12,522 nt of DNA. Source: JBFXAM01 sp050184295 (GTDB lineage: Bacteria; Planctomycetota; Phycisphaerae; UBA1845; Fen-1342). The stretch is taken from NCBI GenBank assembly GCA_050184295.1, contig JBFXAM010000134.1, positions 1 to 12,522 of the forward strand. Direction: 5' to 3'. Numbering within the stretch: position 1 is the stretch's first letter; every line of letters starts with the position of its first letter. Positions 1 to 7,800 of the stretch are shown here, piece after piece. The position numbers and the translations under genes were made by a program. A model generated the notes under the pieces. The model saw only the letters and a program-made list of their open reading frames with translations. It did no database searches and was not told where the DNA came from.

Positions 1-1985
1 GCAAGCTCGCCGACGTCGCCCAGAACGTCGTCGTCACCGAGCATGACTGCGGGACGATCGCCGGCGTCAGCAAGAGCACCATCTACAAGGGCGAAGAAGT
101 CGACGTGAAGCTCTCGCAGATGATCATCGGTCGGGTGGCGCGCGACACCATCCACCACCCCGTCACCGAGAAAATCGTCGTCCGCGAGAACGAGCTCATC
201 ACGCCCGAGATCGCCCGCCGAATCGAAGCCAAGCCCGACGACGGCGGCCTCGGGCTCGACACCGTCCGCGTCCGCAGCCCGCTGACCTGCGAGAGCAAGC
301 TCGGCGTGTGCGCCAGTTGCTACGGGGCCGATCTCTCGACCGGCAAGCGGGTCGAGGAGGGTCTCGCGGTCGGCATCATCGCCGCCCAGTCCATCGGCGA
401 GCCCGGCACGCAGCTCACGATGCGCACGTTCCACACCGGCGGCGTCGCCAGCCGCGACGTCGTCAAGAACGAAATCGCCAACGGTCAGGCCGGCACGCTC
501 CGCTACTTCGACCTCAAGGCCGTGGAGACCAAGGACGAGGAAACCGGCGAAAAGGGCTTCCGGGTGCTGAAGCGGAACGGCGAAGTCGCGGTCATGGACG
601 ACAAGGGCCGCGAGCTGGAGCGCTACCGCGTCCCCTACGGCGCGGTGGTGCACTTCGCCGACGGCGCGAAGCTCGCTCCGCGCAGCGTCATCGTGAAATG
701 GGACGCGCACTTCACCCCCATGCTCGCCGAGGCCAGCGGATTCGTCCGCTTCCAGGACATCGTCGAAGGCGAGACCGTTCGCGCCGAGCAGGAAGGCCGC
801 AAGGACAGCAAGTGGATCGTCATCGAGCACAAAGGCGACAAGCATCCGCGCATCGTCATCGAGGACCGCGACGGTAAGATCCTCGACTTCCACCACCTGC
901 CCGCCAAGGCCCGCATCGAGGTCCGCGAAGGCGACGAGCTCGCCGCCGGCGCCCTGCTCGCGCGCCAGCCGCGCGACATCGCCGGCACGCAGGACATCAC
1001 CGGCGGTCTGCCGCGCGTGACCGAGATTTTCGAGGCCCGCAAGCCCAAGGAGCCGGCCGTCATGGCCGAAATCTCCGGTGCGGTCGAGCTGCACGCCGAG
1101 AAGCGCCGCGGCAAGATGACCATCCTGATCCGCTCCGAGAGCGGCATGGAAAAGGAACACCACGTCCCGCAGGACAAGCAGTTGCTCGTGCACGGCGGCG
1201 ACTACGTCGAGGCCGGGACGCCGCTGACCGAGGGCCCGCTCATCCCGCACGACATCCTGCGGATCAACGGCGAGGAAGACCTGCACCGCTACCTGCTGAA
1301 GGAGGTTCAGGGCGTCTACCGCCAGCAGAACGTGACCATCAACGACAAGCACATCGAGGCCATCCTGTCGCAGATGCTGCGCAAAGTGAAGATCGAGAGC
1401 GAAGGCGACTCGGCCTTCTTGCCCAACGAGGTGATCGACAAGTTCCGGTTCCGCGAGGAAAACCTGCGGTTGCAGAAGAGCGTCAAGGTGGTCGAGCCCG
1501 GCGACACCGAGTTCGCAGTCGGCCAGGTAGTGGCCAAGGACGAATTCGCGGCCAAGAACGAGGCGGTTGAGGCCGACGGCGGCGAACCCGCCAAGGGTCG
1601 CAAGCCCAAGCCCGCGACCGCCAAGACCCTGCTGCTCGGCATCACCAAGGCGAGCCTGCAAAGCGAGTCGTTCATCAGCGCCGCGTCGTTCCAGGAGACC
1701 ACCAAGGTGCTCACGCAGGCGTCACTCGCCGGCGCGGAGGACCGCCTCGTCGGACTCAAGGAAAACGTCATTCTCGGCCGCCTCATTCCCGCGGGCACCG
1801 GCTTCCGCACGTACCAGGATCTCAAGCTCAGCTACACCGGCGAGCCCGTCGGCGAGGAGATGTACGCGCCGCAGCCGCCGCCCAGTTCCATTACGGCGAG
1901 CCTGCTTGGCGGAAAGACGATTGAGTCGCCAGCCGCCGCACCCGTCACGCCCGCGCCGACACCGGCCGGTACGCCGGGCGCCTAG
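1..1985 (+). CDS. rpoC: DNA-directed RNA polymerase subunit beta' (C-terminal part, 5' end outside window)
   Basis: This is the 3' part of the gene for the RNA polymerase beta-prime subunit, which forms the active-centre cleft and binds downstream DNA. The frame is open from base 3, giving about 660 residues. In fragment numbering the second zinc site is complete: Cys16 (HDCGT), Cys96, Cys103 and Cys106 (C-x6-C-x2-C). The bridge helix/trigger loop region follows, with AAQSIGEPGTQLTMRTFHTGG; His144 corresponds to the catalytic trigger-loop His of E. coli RpoC, with the same 38-residue distance from the last zinc Cys. Further on, GLPRVTEIFEARKPKEPA and the C-terminal YTGEPVGEEMYA are conserved RpoC signatures. 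The part after the first zinc Cys is about 50 residues longer than in E. coli. The extra length includes an Ala/Lys/Pro-rich insertion just before LLLGITKASLQSESFISAAS and a Pro/Ala-rich tail after the usual end. The stop is TAG. No ribosomal protein gene follows, so this may be the end of the rpoBC transcript. Confidence 0.98.
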   Translation, partial: KLADVAQNVVVTEHDCGTIAGVSKSTIYKGEEVDVKLSQMIIGRVARDTIHHPVTEKIVVRENELITPEIARRIEAKPDDGGLGLDTVRVRSPLTCESKLGVCASCYGADLSTGKRVEEGLAVGIIAAQSIGEPGTQLTMRTFHTGGVASRDVVKNEIANGQAGTLRYFDLKAVETKDEETGEKGFRVLKRNGEVAVMDDKGRELERYRVPYGAVVHFADGAKLAPRSVIVKWDAHFTPMLAEASGFVRFQDIVEGETVRAEQEGRKDSKWIVIEHKGDKHPRIVIEDRDGKILDFHHLPAKARIEVREGDELAAGALLARQPRDIAGTQDITGGLPRVTEIFEARKPKEPAVMAEISGAVELHAEKRRGKMTILIRSESGMEKEHHVPQDKQLLVHGGDYVEAGTPLTEGPLIPHDILRINGEEDLHRYLLKEVQGVYRQQNVTINDKHIEAILSQMLRKVKIESEGDSAFLPNEVIDKFRFREENLRLQKSVKVVEPGDTEFAVGQVVAKDEFAAKNEAVEADGGEPAKGRKPKPATAKTLLLGITKASLQSESFISAASFQETTKVLTQASLAGAEDRLVGLKENVILGRLIPAGTGFRTYQDLKLSYTGEPVGEEMYAPQPPPSSITASLLGGKTIESPAAAPVTPAPTPAGTPGA

Positions 1986-2013
1986 CCGCCCGCAGTTATT
2001 GCGAACGCAGCAC

Positions 2014-2053
2014 GCGTGGCGTGCGTGGATCGACCCGATCCCGCACGCCACGC
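2014..2053 (+). terminator. Strong hairpin 28 bp after rpoC, likely terminator
   Basis: A long imperfect palindrome lies just after the rpoC stop. The arm 2014-2025 (GCGTGGCGTGCG) pairs perfectly with 2042-2053. After one bulged T at 2026, 2027-2032 (GGATCG) pairs with 2036-2041, closing on a 3-nt loop. That makes an 18-bp stem with a single bulge. Only CGCTTTG follows, with no real U tract, so it may act with Rho or as an mRNA 3' end rather than as a classical intrinsic terminator. Confidence 0.7.
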
Positions 2054-2111
2054 CGCTTTGCGCGCCACCTCCGCTTTCCGGGCAGATTCAGGTAGCGGGT
2101 CAGTTCGATCC

Positions 2112-2139
2112 GGGTGGCACGGGCGTCTCGCCCGTTCAT
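2112..2139 (+). repeat. REP-like palindromic repeat, copy 1
   Basis: A 28-bp unit begins GGGTGGCACGGGCG and ends CGCCCGTTCAT. Its core is a perfect inverted repeat, ACGGGCG-TCT-CGCCCGT (7-bp arms, 3-nt loop). It is nearly identical to copy 2, differing only at C/T in GGTGGYACGGG. From memory, similar sequences are dispersed in many planctomycete and verrucomicrobial genomes, where they produce spurious GRDARAT or GTGVSPV peptides. Confidence 0.85.
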
Positions 2140-2147
2140 TCTGCTCT

Positions 2148-2175
2148 GGGTGGTACGGGCGTCTCGCCCGTTCAT
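2148..2175 (+). repeat. REP-like palindromic repeat, copy 2
   Basis: This is a direct repeat of copy 1 over 28 bp with one substitution, separated from it by 8 bp. It has the same ACGGGCG-TCT-CGCCCGT hairpin core and ends in the same GTTCAT. Confidence 0.85.
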
Positions 2176-2185
2176 ACGGAAGCCG

Positions 2186-2208
2186 CGGGCGAGACGCCCG
2201 TACCGCCC
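2186..2208 (-). repeat. REP-like palindromic repeat, copy 3, inverted
   Basis: This is the reverse complement of the first 23 bases of copy 2 with one mismatch (CGGGCGAGACGCCCG followed by TACCGCCC). Copies 2 and 3 can form a larger hairpin with about 10 nt between them. This direct-plus-inverted arrangement is typical of REP or BIME-like clusters. Confidence 0.85.
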
Positions 2209-2254
2209 TTTCAAATTCACTTTCGCACGAAACTGACCCACTACCCAGATTCAC

Positions 2255-2284
2255 TTGCAGTCCCCCGGGGCAAATCCGTACGAT
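2255..2284 (+). promoter_or_regulatory. Putative sigma70-type promoter for the 2356 gene
   Basis: TTGCAG (2255-2260) and TACGAT (2279-2284) are separated by 18 bp. They lie downstream of the repeat cluster and about 70 bp before the ATG at 2356, giving a leader of about 65 nt. The match is good but unproven, since single promoter matches are easily found by chance. Confidence 0.45.
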
Positions 2285-2355
2285 CATGTGGGCTGCGGCG
2301 CCGTTCGGGCCGCCACCACAGCATTTCTGCAACTCATTTCGCAGGAGATCGGGCG

Positions 2356-3438
2356 ATGCGCACATCATTCGCAATGGCGGCCGCCGCGTTGTTGACGCTC
2401 TGGGTCGCCAATGCCGCCGCCGACGAAGAACGCATGACCGTCGCAGAAGCCGTCGACGCGCTGAACGCTCGGGCCGCCGCGCCCAACGGGACCTTCCCAG
2501 GCGAAGACGGCGCGTGGCAACCCTTCGAGGGCCCCGCGGCGTGGACCGTCGGCCGGCCGAACACCGCCGGCGTCGGCTGCTTCATCGATGTCGCCGTGTT
2601 GGGCGCCGCGGTCGCGGCCCAGGTCACCGACGTTGTCAACCACATCACCGGCGACGCGCGGATCGCGAGCGTCACCGGCATCGTGATCACGACCGTCACG
2701 CCCACCCTCGCCGAGCTTCAGGCCTTTGACGCCGTCCTCGTCTTTACGAACAGCACGCCGCAGAACAACATCTTGCTCGGCGACAACCTCGCGGACTACG
2801 TTGACAGCGGCGGCGGCGTGGTTCTGGCCATGTTCGCCCTGCGCGCCTCACTCGCCACACGCACCATCGAAGGCCGTTTCGGCAGCGACAACTACTATTG
2901 CATCGAACGCAGCGTCGGCACCACCACGACCGGCAGCGCGACGCTCGGCGCCGTTTACGTCCCGAGCAGCCCCCTGTTGCACAACGTCGCGACCTTTGAC
3001 GGCGGCACGTCGAGCTTCCGCACGCCGGCGCCGCTGAATGCGAACGCGACCCGGATCGCCGACTGGTCGACGGGCCAGATTCTGATCGCTCATCGCACGG
3101 ACCTCGCCGCCGACCGCGTCGACCTCGGCTTCTTCGCCGTCTCGCAGCTTGCCTCGGGCGCGAGCTGGCTGGTGAGCACCGACGGCGCCGCGCTGCTCCG
3201 CAACGCGGTCGCGGTGGCCGCCGGTTGCAGCGGCCAAGGCACCACCCCCGGCGACTTGAACTGCGACGGCAACGTCAACAACTTCGACATCGATCCGTTC
3301 GTGCTCGCGGTCGCCGACGCCGCGGCCTACGCCGTCGCCTTCCCGAACTGCAACATCCTGAACGCGGATATCAACAACGACGGCATCGTCAACAACTTCG
3401 ACATCGACCCGTTCGTCGCGCTGCTCGCCGGCGGGTAA
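2356..3438 (+). CDS. Exported protein with ThuA/GATase-like fold and C-terminal dockerin-type repeats
   Basis: A 360-residue exported protein. ATG 2356 is chosen because AGGAG (2343-2347) sits 8 bp upstream and the protein then opens with a signal peptide (MRTSFAMAAAALLTLWVANAAA). Residues about 75-295 resemble the Rossmann-like fold of ThuA or glutamine-amidotransferase-like proteins: a strand and helix, FDAVLVFTNST, then LADYVDSGGGVVLAMFAL, and near the end GASWLVSTDGAALLRNAVAVAAG. No Cys is visible after the GGGVV strand where a GATase nucleophile would sit, so this is probably a binding or structural domain rather than an amidotransferase. Residues 299-360 form a paired dockerin type I-like module with two Ca-loop halves, GDLNCDGNVNNFDIDPFV and ADINNDGIVNNFDIDPFV. 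The tail is nearly the same as in the next gene, suggesting a shared location or partner. Fold assignment is inference; the signal peptide and dockerin are clear. Confidence 0.88.
   Translation: MRTSFAMAAAALLTLWVANAAADEERMTVAEAVDALNARAAAPNGTFPGEDGAWQPFEGPAAWTVGRPNTAGVGCFIDVAVLGAAVAAQVTDVVNHITGDARIASVTGIVITTVTPTLAELQAFDAVLVFTNSTPQNNILLGDNLADYVDSGGGVVLAMFALRASLATRTIEGRFGSDNYYCIERSVGTTTTGSATLGAVYVPSSPLLHNVATFDGGTSSFRTPAPLNANATRIADWSTGQILIAHRTDLAADRVDLGFFAVSQLASGASWLVSTDGAALLRNAVAVAAGCSGQGTTPGDLNCDGNVNNFDIDPFVLAVADAAAYAVAFPNCNILNADINNDGIVNNFDIDPFVALLAGG
3250..3435 (+). other. Dockerin type I-like module (C-terminus of the 2356 gene)
   Basis: The module encodes two EF-hand-like half repeats, each with D-x-N-x-D-G-x-V followed by NNFDIDPFV, separated by a linker containing AYAVAFPNCNI. 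The acidic and Asn positions match Ca ligands of dockerin loops. The core nonapeptide is identical in both halves and in both halves of the neighbouring gene, while the DNA differs at synonymous sites. Confidence 0.8.
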
Positions 3439-3579
3439 GCCGCCGGCGCCCTCGTCGCTTACGAGCCGCCCCGCGCACCGACGTTGCGCGGCGCCGGGCC
3501 GCATCGCGCGCTGGAGCATTCCACAGCTCCCGCGCCAATTCCGCGGCCGACGTGAGAGCCAAACGGCGTGGGGCGGTCG

Positions 3580-3604
3580 GAATCAGACCCGAGTCGGCTG
3601 ATTC
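3580..3604. repeat. Inverted repeat GAATCAG-N11-CTGATTC
   Basis: Seven-base arms are perfectly complementary, and the 11-nt centre contains CCGAGTCGG, which can extend the pairing. It sits just 5' of a possible -35 element at 3609, so it could be an operator or a terminator stem without a U tract. Function is unknown. Confidence 0.5.
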
Positions 3605-3608
3605 TCGG

Positions 3609-3638
3609 TTGCGTCCACCCACCAGCAAGTAGTATCCT
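3609..3638 (+). promoter_or_regulatory. Putative sigma70-type promoter for the 3767 gene
   Basis: TTGCGT (3609-3614) and TATCCT (3633-3638) are spaced by 18 bp. The predicted leader before ATG 3767 would be about 120 nt. This is a moderate consensus match only. Confidence 0.35.
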
Positions 3639-3766
3639 CGGTCAGCAAGACACAAACGATCTGGATAGTCTGGCACTCGACGAAGCTTGATGCACGTCTG
3701 TCGCGACGGGTGCCGCAGAGCCGACACGGGCCGGTCGAATCCGAATCTCCAACCAGGAGCACCTGC

Positions 3767-4648
3767 ATGCAACGAGCCCCAACGTCCGTCCACTCCGGTG
3801 TTCTACCGTCGTCGGCGTGGGTCACAATCGCGCTGGTTCTCGCCAGTGGCGCAGCCGCTTTGGCGGGGTCCAATGTGACTGTCGGTCTGCACTCTCCCCA
3901 GCACGGCCAGAGCGTAGCGCCGGGAGCCGTCGTCTCGTGGCAGATCACGGCGCTGGCATCGAGCGGAGACAACTTCGGGCTCGCTCTGATTAGCGCCGAT
4001 CTGAACCAGGACGCCGGAAATCCCGCCTTATTCGACTTGCCACAGGCACAAGGCGTTCCCGAGCCGATGGCCAATTTTGCCGCACCCGCGGGATTCTCGA
4101 ACCCGCTCGCGACCAGCGGCGGGTATCGCGGCACTCCTTTGGGCAGCGTCGGACAGCGCAACCTGCGGCAAATCGGCGGCGCTCAGAACACGTTTGGCGT
4201 AGCGGGGGTCAACATGGGATTGGTGGTCAACGTCGTGCCCGGGGTCGCGCAGGGCGCGAGCGTTCTGGTTGCGCAAGGGTCATTTGCAGCGCCATCCACG
4301 CCCGGCACCTATGTGTTCCGCACCGCCATGGTGCGCGCCAATGTACTGCGAACACTCGGCGTGCCGCCGGCGCCGAGTCTCGTCGACTCGGCCGAGATCA
4401 CGCGCTTGCCGGCGACCTTCTCCATTACGGTCAGCCTGCCGCCGAGCAGCCGCGGCGACGTAAACTGCGACGGGCAGGTCAACAATTTCGATATCGACCC
4501 GTTTGTCCTGGCCCTGACGGATCCGACCGCGTACGCCGTGACCTATCCGACGTGCGACATCGACAGCGCCGACATCAATCTCGACGGCGCCGTTAACAAC
4601 TTCGACATCGATCCGTTTGTCCTGTGCCTGACGGTGGGTTGCCCGTAG
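3767..4648 (+). CDS. Exported beta-rich protein of unknown function with C-terminal dockerin-type repeats
   Basis: A 293-residue exported protein. An upstream in-frame ATG exists at 3710, but ATG 3767 has AGGAG (3755-3759) 7 bp before it and places the signal sequence (WVTIALVLASGAAALAGS) near the N-terminus, so it is preferred. Residues about 36-228 are rich in Val, Ser, Gly and Ala and alternate in a beta-sandwich-like pattern (NVTVGLHSPQHGQSVAPGAV, GLVVNVVPGVAQGASVLVAQ, TPGTYVFRTAMVRANVL). I do not recognise the family; a secreted sandwich domain, possibly similar to cohesin or carbohydrate-binding folds, is only a guess. Residues 230-293 are a dockerin type I-like pair, GDVNCDGQVNNFDIDPFV and ADINLDGAVNNFDIDPFV, nearly matching the upstream gene's tail. 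Two extra Cys at the end (VLCLTVGCP) could form a disulfide. The stop is TAG, and 155 bp separate it from the protease gene. Confidence 0.88.
   Translation: MQRAPTSVHSGVLPSSAWVTIALVLASGAAALAGSNVTVGLHSPQHGQSVAPGAVVSWQITALASSGDNFGLALISADLNQDAGNPALFDLPQAQGVPEPMANFAAPAGFSNPLATSGGYRGTPLGSVGQRNLRQIGGAQNTFGVAGVNMGLVVNVVPGVAQGASVLVAQGSFAAPSTPGTYVFRTAMVRANVLRTLGVPPAPSLVDSAEITRLPATFSITVSLPPSSRGDVNCDGQVNNFDIDPFVLALTDPTAYAVTYPTCDIDSADINLDGAVNNFDIDPFVLCLTVGCP
4454..4645 (+). other. Dockerin type I-like module (C-terminus of the 3767 gene)
   Basis: Two half repeats each contain D-x-N-x-D-G-x-V-N-N-F-D-I-D-P-F-V. The linker reads DPTAYAVTYPTCDI, matching DAAAYAVAFPNCNI in the previous gene. This indicates a duplicated module of common origin in the two neighbours. 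Confidence 0.8.
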
Positions 4649-4803
4649 CGCTGCCCGCGACCCGTGCGGGTACCGATTCGGGTCCGGCCCGGCAGGACGA
4701 AATCGCCAAGAGACAGGTTCAGGGAGTTTCATTCGCGTGCCCGGCCGCGGCGACAAAGCCTCGCTCGCCGATCACGCGCTTTCATCAGTTCGAGGAGCGA
4801 TGG

Positions 4804-7800
4804 ATGGACAACGTTGCGATTCTCGCCCCCGCGCGCCGACCCAACCGCTCGGGCGTTCTGCTGACCGGCATAGTTTGCTTCGCAGTCCCAATCGCGGCCG
4901 CACAAACGCTTAACTCTGTGTCCATGAATCCGCCAGCCGTCCTCGGCGGACAGGTGTCTCTGGCTGGCATCGCCCTGACGCCGCACCCATTCAACCCCGC
5001 GGTCGTCGTTCTCTACTTCGATGATCTGGGTGCCGTCCCGCTGCGCTCGCTCGTCGTAGTGGTTCCGCCGAATACGTCTTTCTGGCCGGTTCCCATTCAG
5101 ACTGCTCCGGTGTCCGGCAATGTGTTCGTCGAAGTCAACGCGGTGCTGGGATCGCAGATCGCGTCGACGTCGCTTGGCGTTCGCCGGCCCTATCCGGTCG
5201 ATCTAACAGTCACGCCGAATCCGATTGTCGGCGGAAATGCTGCCGTGGCGCGGCTGGTATTTGATGGCGCGGGGCCGGTGACGGGAGCTTCCTATTTTCC
5301 GGGCACCATGACGCCGGCATGGGTGGGTGTTCCGGACAGCGTGGTGCTGCAGGCTGGACAGAACATGCTGGAATTCCCGGTCGTCACCCAGGCGGTCGCG
5401 ACCGGACAGACGGGCACGGTCGAGGTCGTCTACGATCTCGTCCCGCCGATCGTCGCGCAGTTTGCGATTGTGCCGCCCTCCATCGTCGCATTCGATCTCT
5501 GGCCCACCGTCGCCGACAGCCCGCCCGCCGGTCCCACGCAGACCACGCGGAGTGGTCTGCCGGTCCCGGCCCGACTCACCCTCGACAGCCCGGCGCCCAC
5601 CGGCGGCCTGGTCATTGGCCTGAGCAGCTCGGGCGCGGCGGCGACGGTCCCCGCGTCGGTGACAGTCCCCGCGGGCGACGTCGAGGCGAACTTCGTGGTC
5701 CAGGCCGCCCGCCGCGCCAACACCGCGAGCGCGACCATCACAGCGTCGCTCGGAGCGAGCACGCGCGACGCGACGCTCACCGTGCTGGCGCCCACGCTGA
5801 ACGATCTGAGCGTGGCGCCGAAGCGCGTGATGGGCGGCGCTCCCGTGGTCGCCACGGTGCAGTTGGTCGGCTTGCCCACCGCGAGCGGCCGCACTGTGAC
5901 GCTCGCGAGCAGCGCCCCATCCGTGGCGTCGGTGCCCGATTCGGTCGTCGTACCGAGCAACACGGATTCGGTCACGTTCAACATCACCACGACGCGCCAG
6001 ACGACGATGCAGACGGTCACGATTACCGCCACCAGCGACACCGTTCGAACTGCCGAACTCACAGTGCTGTCGGCGCTGAAATGCGACTCCGACGGCGACG
6101 GCGACGTCGACCCGGTGGACCTCGCGGCGTTCGAGCCCTGCTTCCTCGGTCCGACTGCGAACGCATCGACCGGCTGCCGCACGATCTTCGACGTGGACGG
6201 ATTGACCAGCCGCATCGACATGCTCGACCTGGCCGGCTTTCAGGATCTCTACACCGGGCCCGGCGTGCTCCGCCGACCGACGGTGCGCGTCGACGCGACC
6301 GTGCAACCGGCGGTCGCGCAGCTCGCGCCGCTGAACGGCGTGGGCGGCCCGCGCCCCGTCGGCGCGTTGACCGACCACACCGGCATTACGGTCGACCTGA
6401 TCCGCGATGAGCTGATGGTCATCGCCGATACGCCGCAGGAGCTGAACACGTTCGTCGCATCGTGGCAGGGCGTGGTCCTGATGTCGCGCGACCTTGACGA
6501 TCCAAGCCGCCCCGGCGCGGTCGTGGCGCTCGTGCGCGTCAACACATCACTCGCCAACGTGAGCGACCTCGAAGAGGATCTCGGGCTGCTGATGCCCGAC
6601 GTTACGGGTGACCTGCGCGTGTCCGATGCGCAGTTGCTTGAACTTCTGGCCATTGCGGCTCGCGAGCGTTTGATCGGCGAAATCGAGCCCGACATCAACT
6701 GGCTACCAAAGGCCGCGGACCTGTCAGACCGCATCTCCAATGAAGCGCCGACCGGACCGACAGGGTATGTACAGAACGCGTTCTGCTGGAACCACTACAA
6801 CGCCGGCAGCGTGATGAACATCGCGGTCACCGAAGCGTGGCGCATGCTCGAGCGGGCCGGGCGCTTGACGCCGTCGATCCTCGTCGGCGTCATCGATCAC
6901 GGGTTCAATACGTCGGCTGCTTCGCCGAACCCAGACCTGCCGCCCACGACGATCGCACCGAATCCGAGCGTGAACGCGCGAACCGTCGTGCCCCCGGCAG
7001 GCTGGAGCCGATTCCACGGTTCGCGGGTGCAGGACGTGCTGATGGCGCTGCCGGATAACAACATCGGCATCGCCGGAACCGGCGGTCCGGTGGCGCTCGG
7101 ACGCATTTTCCTCGGACCTGAGGACAATTCGCTGTTTGAGTGCATCGCGTCGATCGAAGTCGAAGGCTTCACCGACATGATCCTGAACAACGTGCGCATC
7201 ATCAACATGAGTTACGGCGCGCGCATCCCCGCTGTTGGTTCCCTGTTTGTCGGAAACAGCGATTTCGTCACCGAGCTGATGTCGAACCGAGCGATCCTGG
7301 TCGCCGCGGCTGGAAACGACGGCGAGAATGTCGACGCCGAGGATTGCTTCTTCGCCTGCTGGGAGGAAGCACGCCACGTGCCGTGCGAATTCACGGGCGT
7401 GACATGCGTAGGCGGCTTGGGAGTCAACTCCCTCGCTGGCGACCCAGGTTCCAATCGCGGTTCGCTCGGTCCCGACGGCGACGTCGACATCTGGGCTCCA
7501 TTCAACGTCTTTGTCGGACCCGATCCGGCCACGCCGAACGTCACGCAGACACGGGGCACGAGCTTTTCGTCCCCCTACGTCGCCGGCGTCGCGGCGCTCA
7601 TCTGGGCCGCCGACACTTCGCGAACGGCCTCGCAGGTGCGCAGCCTGCTGCTGAACAATACGCAACCCGCATCCGATCACCGCCAGCGAAAGGTCGTCAA
7701 GGCCGACCGCGCCGTCAGCGCCGCCCTGCCGCTCGGTCCGCCACCCGACCCGTGCGTCGTATTGCCGGTCGACACGTGCACCGGAGCGAATTCGCCGTGT

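Larger units (their letters stand above)
1986..2355. other. Gene-free spacer between rpoC and the first exported-protein gene
   Basis: I see no credible gene here. The reading frame of the downstream gene happens to stay open through the spacer, but that stretch overlaps the rpoC 3' end in another frame and encodes only repeat-derived GTGVSPV-like peptides. The spacer holds the hairpin after rpoC, three copies of a hairpin-forming repeat (2112-2208), and a sigma70-like promoter at 2255-2284. Confidence 0.75.
3439..3766. other. Gene-free spacer between the two dockerin genes
   Basis: No credible gene is seen. The first part is GC-rich and can fold: CCGGCGCC (3443-3450) pairs with GGCGCCGG (3490-3497), and smaller stems CTCGT/ACGAG (3451-3465) and CGCGCA/TGCGCG (3472-3490) lie inside it. 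This may be a 3' end structure for the upstream gene. GAATCAG (3580-3586) and CTGATTC (3598-3604) form a separate perfect inverted repeat. A possible promoter lies at 3609-3638. Confidence 0.6.

Noticed and set aside
2112..2208. CRISPR-like array
   Set aside because: There are only three units, one of them inverted, with unequal 8-10-bp gaps and no spacers or cas genes.
1567..2355. Extension of the first exported protein upstream into rpoC
   Set aside because: It would overlap about 420 bp of rpoC, read through repeats and bury the signal peptide. ATG 2356 has a ribosome binding site and a proper export signal.
4655..4695. Terminator between the second dockerin gene and the protease
   Set aside because: Only short 5-6-bp stems such as CCCGC/GCGGG and GACCCG/CGGGTC are possible. 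They are mutually exclusive and have no U tract, so transcription may well continue into the protease gene.
4624..4803. Upstream start of the subtilase at 4624
   Set aside because: It overlaps the previous gene's 3' end and would place the signal peptide about 80 residues in. ATG 4804 follows GAGGAG at ideal spacing.
5203..6378. Long open frame on the minus strand opposite the protease N-terminal half
   Set aside because: It is Arg/Gly/His-rich with no recognisable motif and no ribosome binding site, opposite a clearly coding frame. It is a high-GC shadow.
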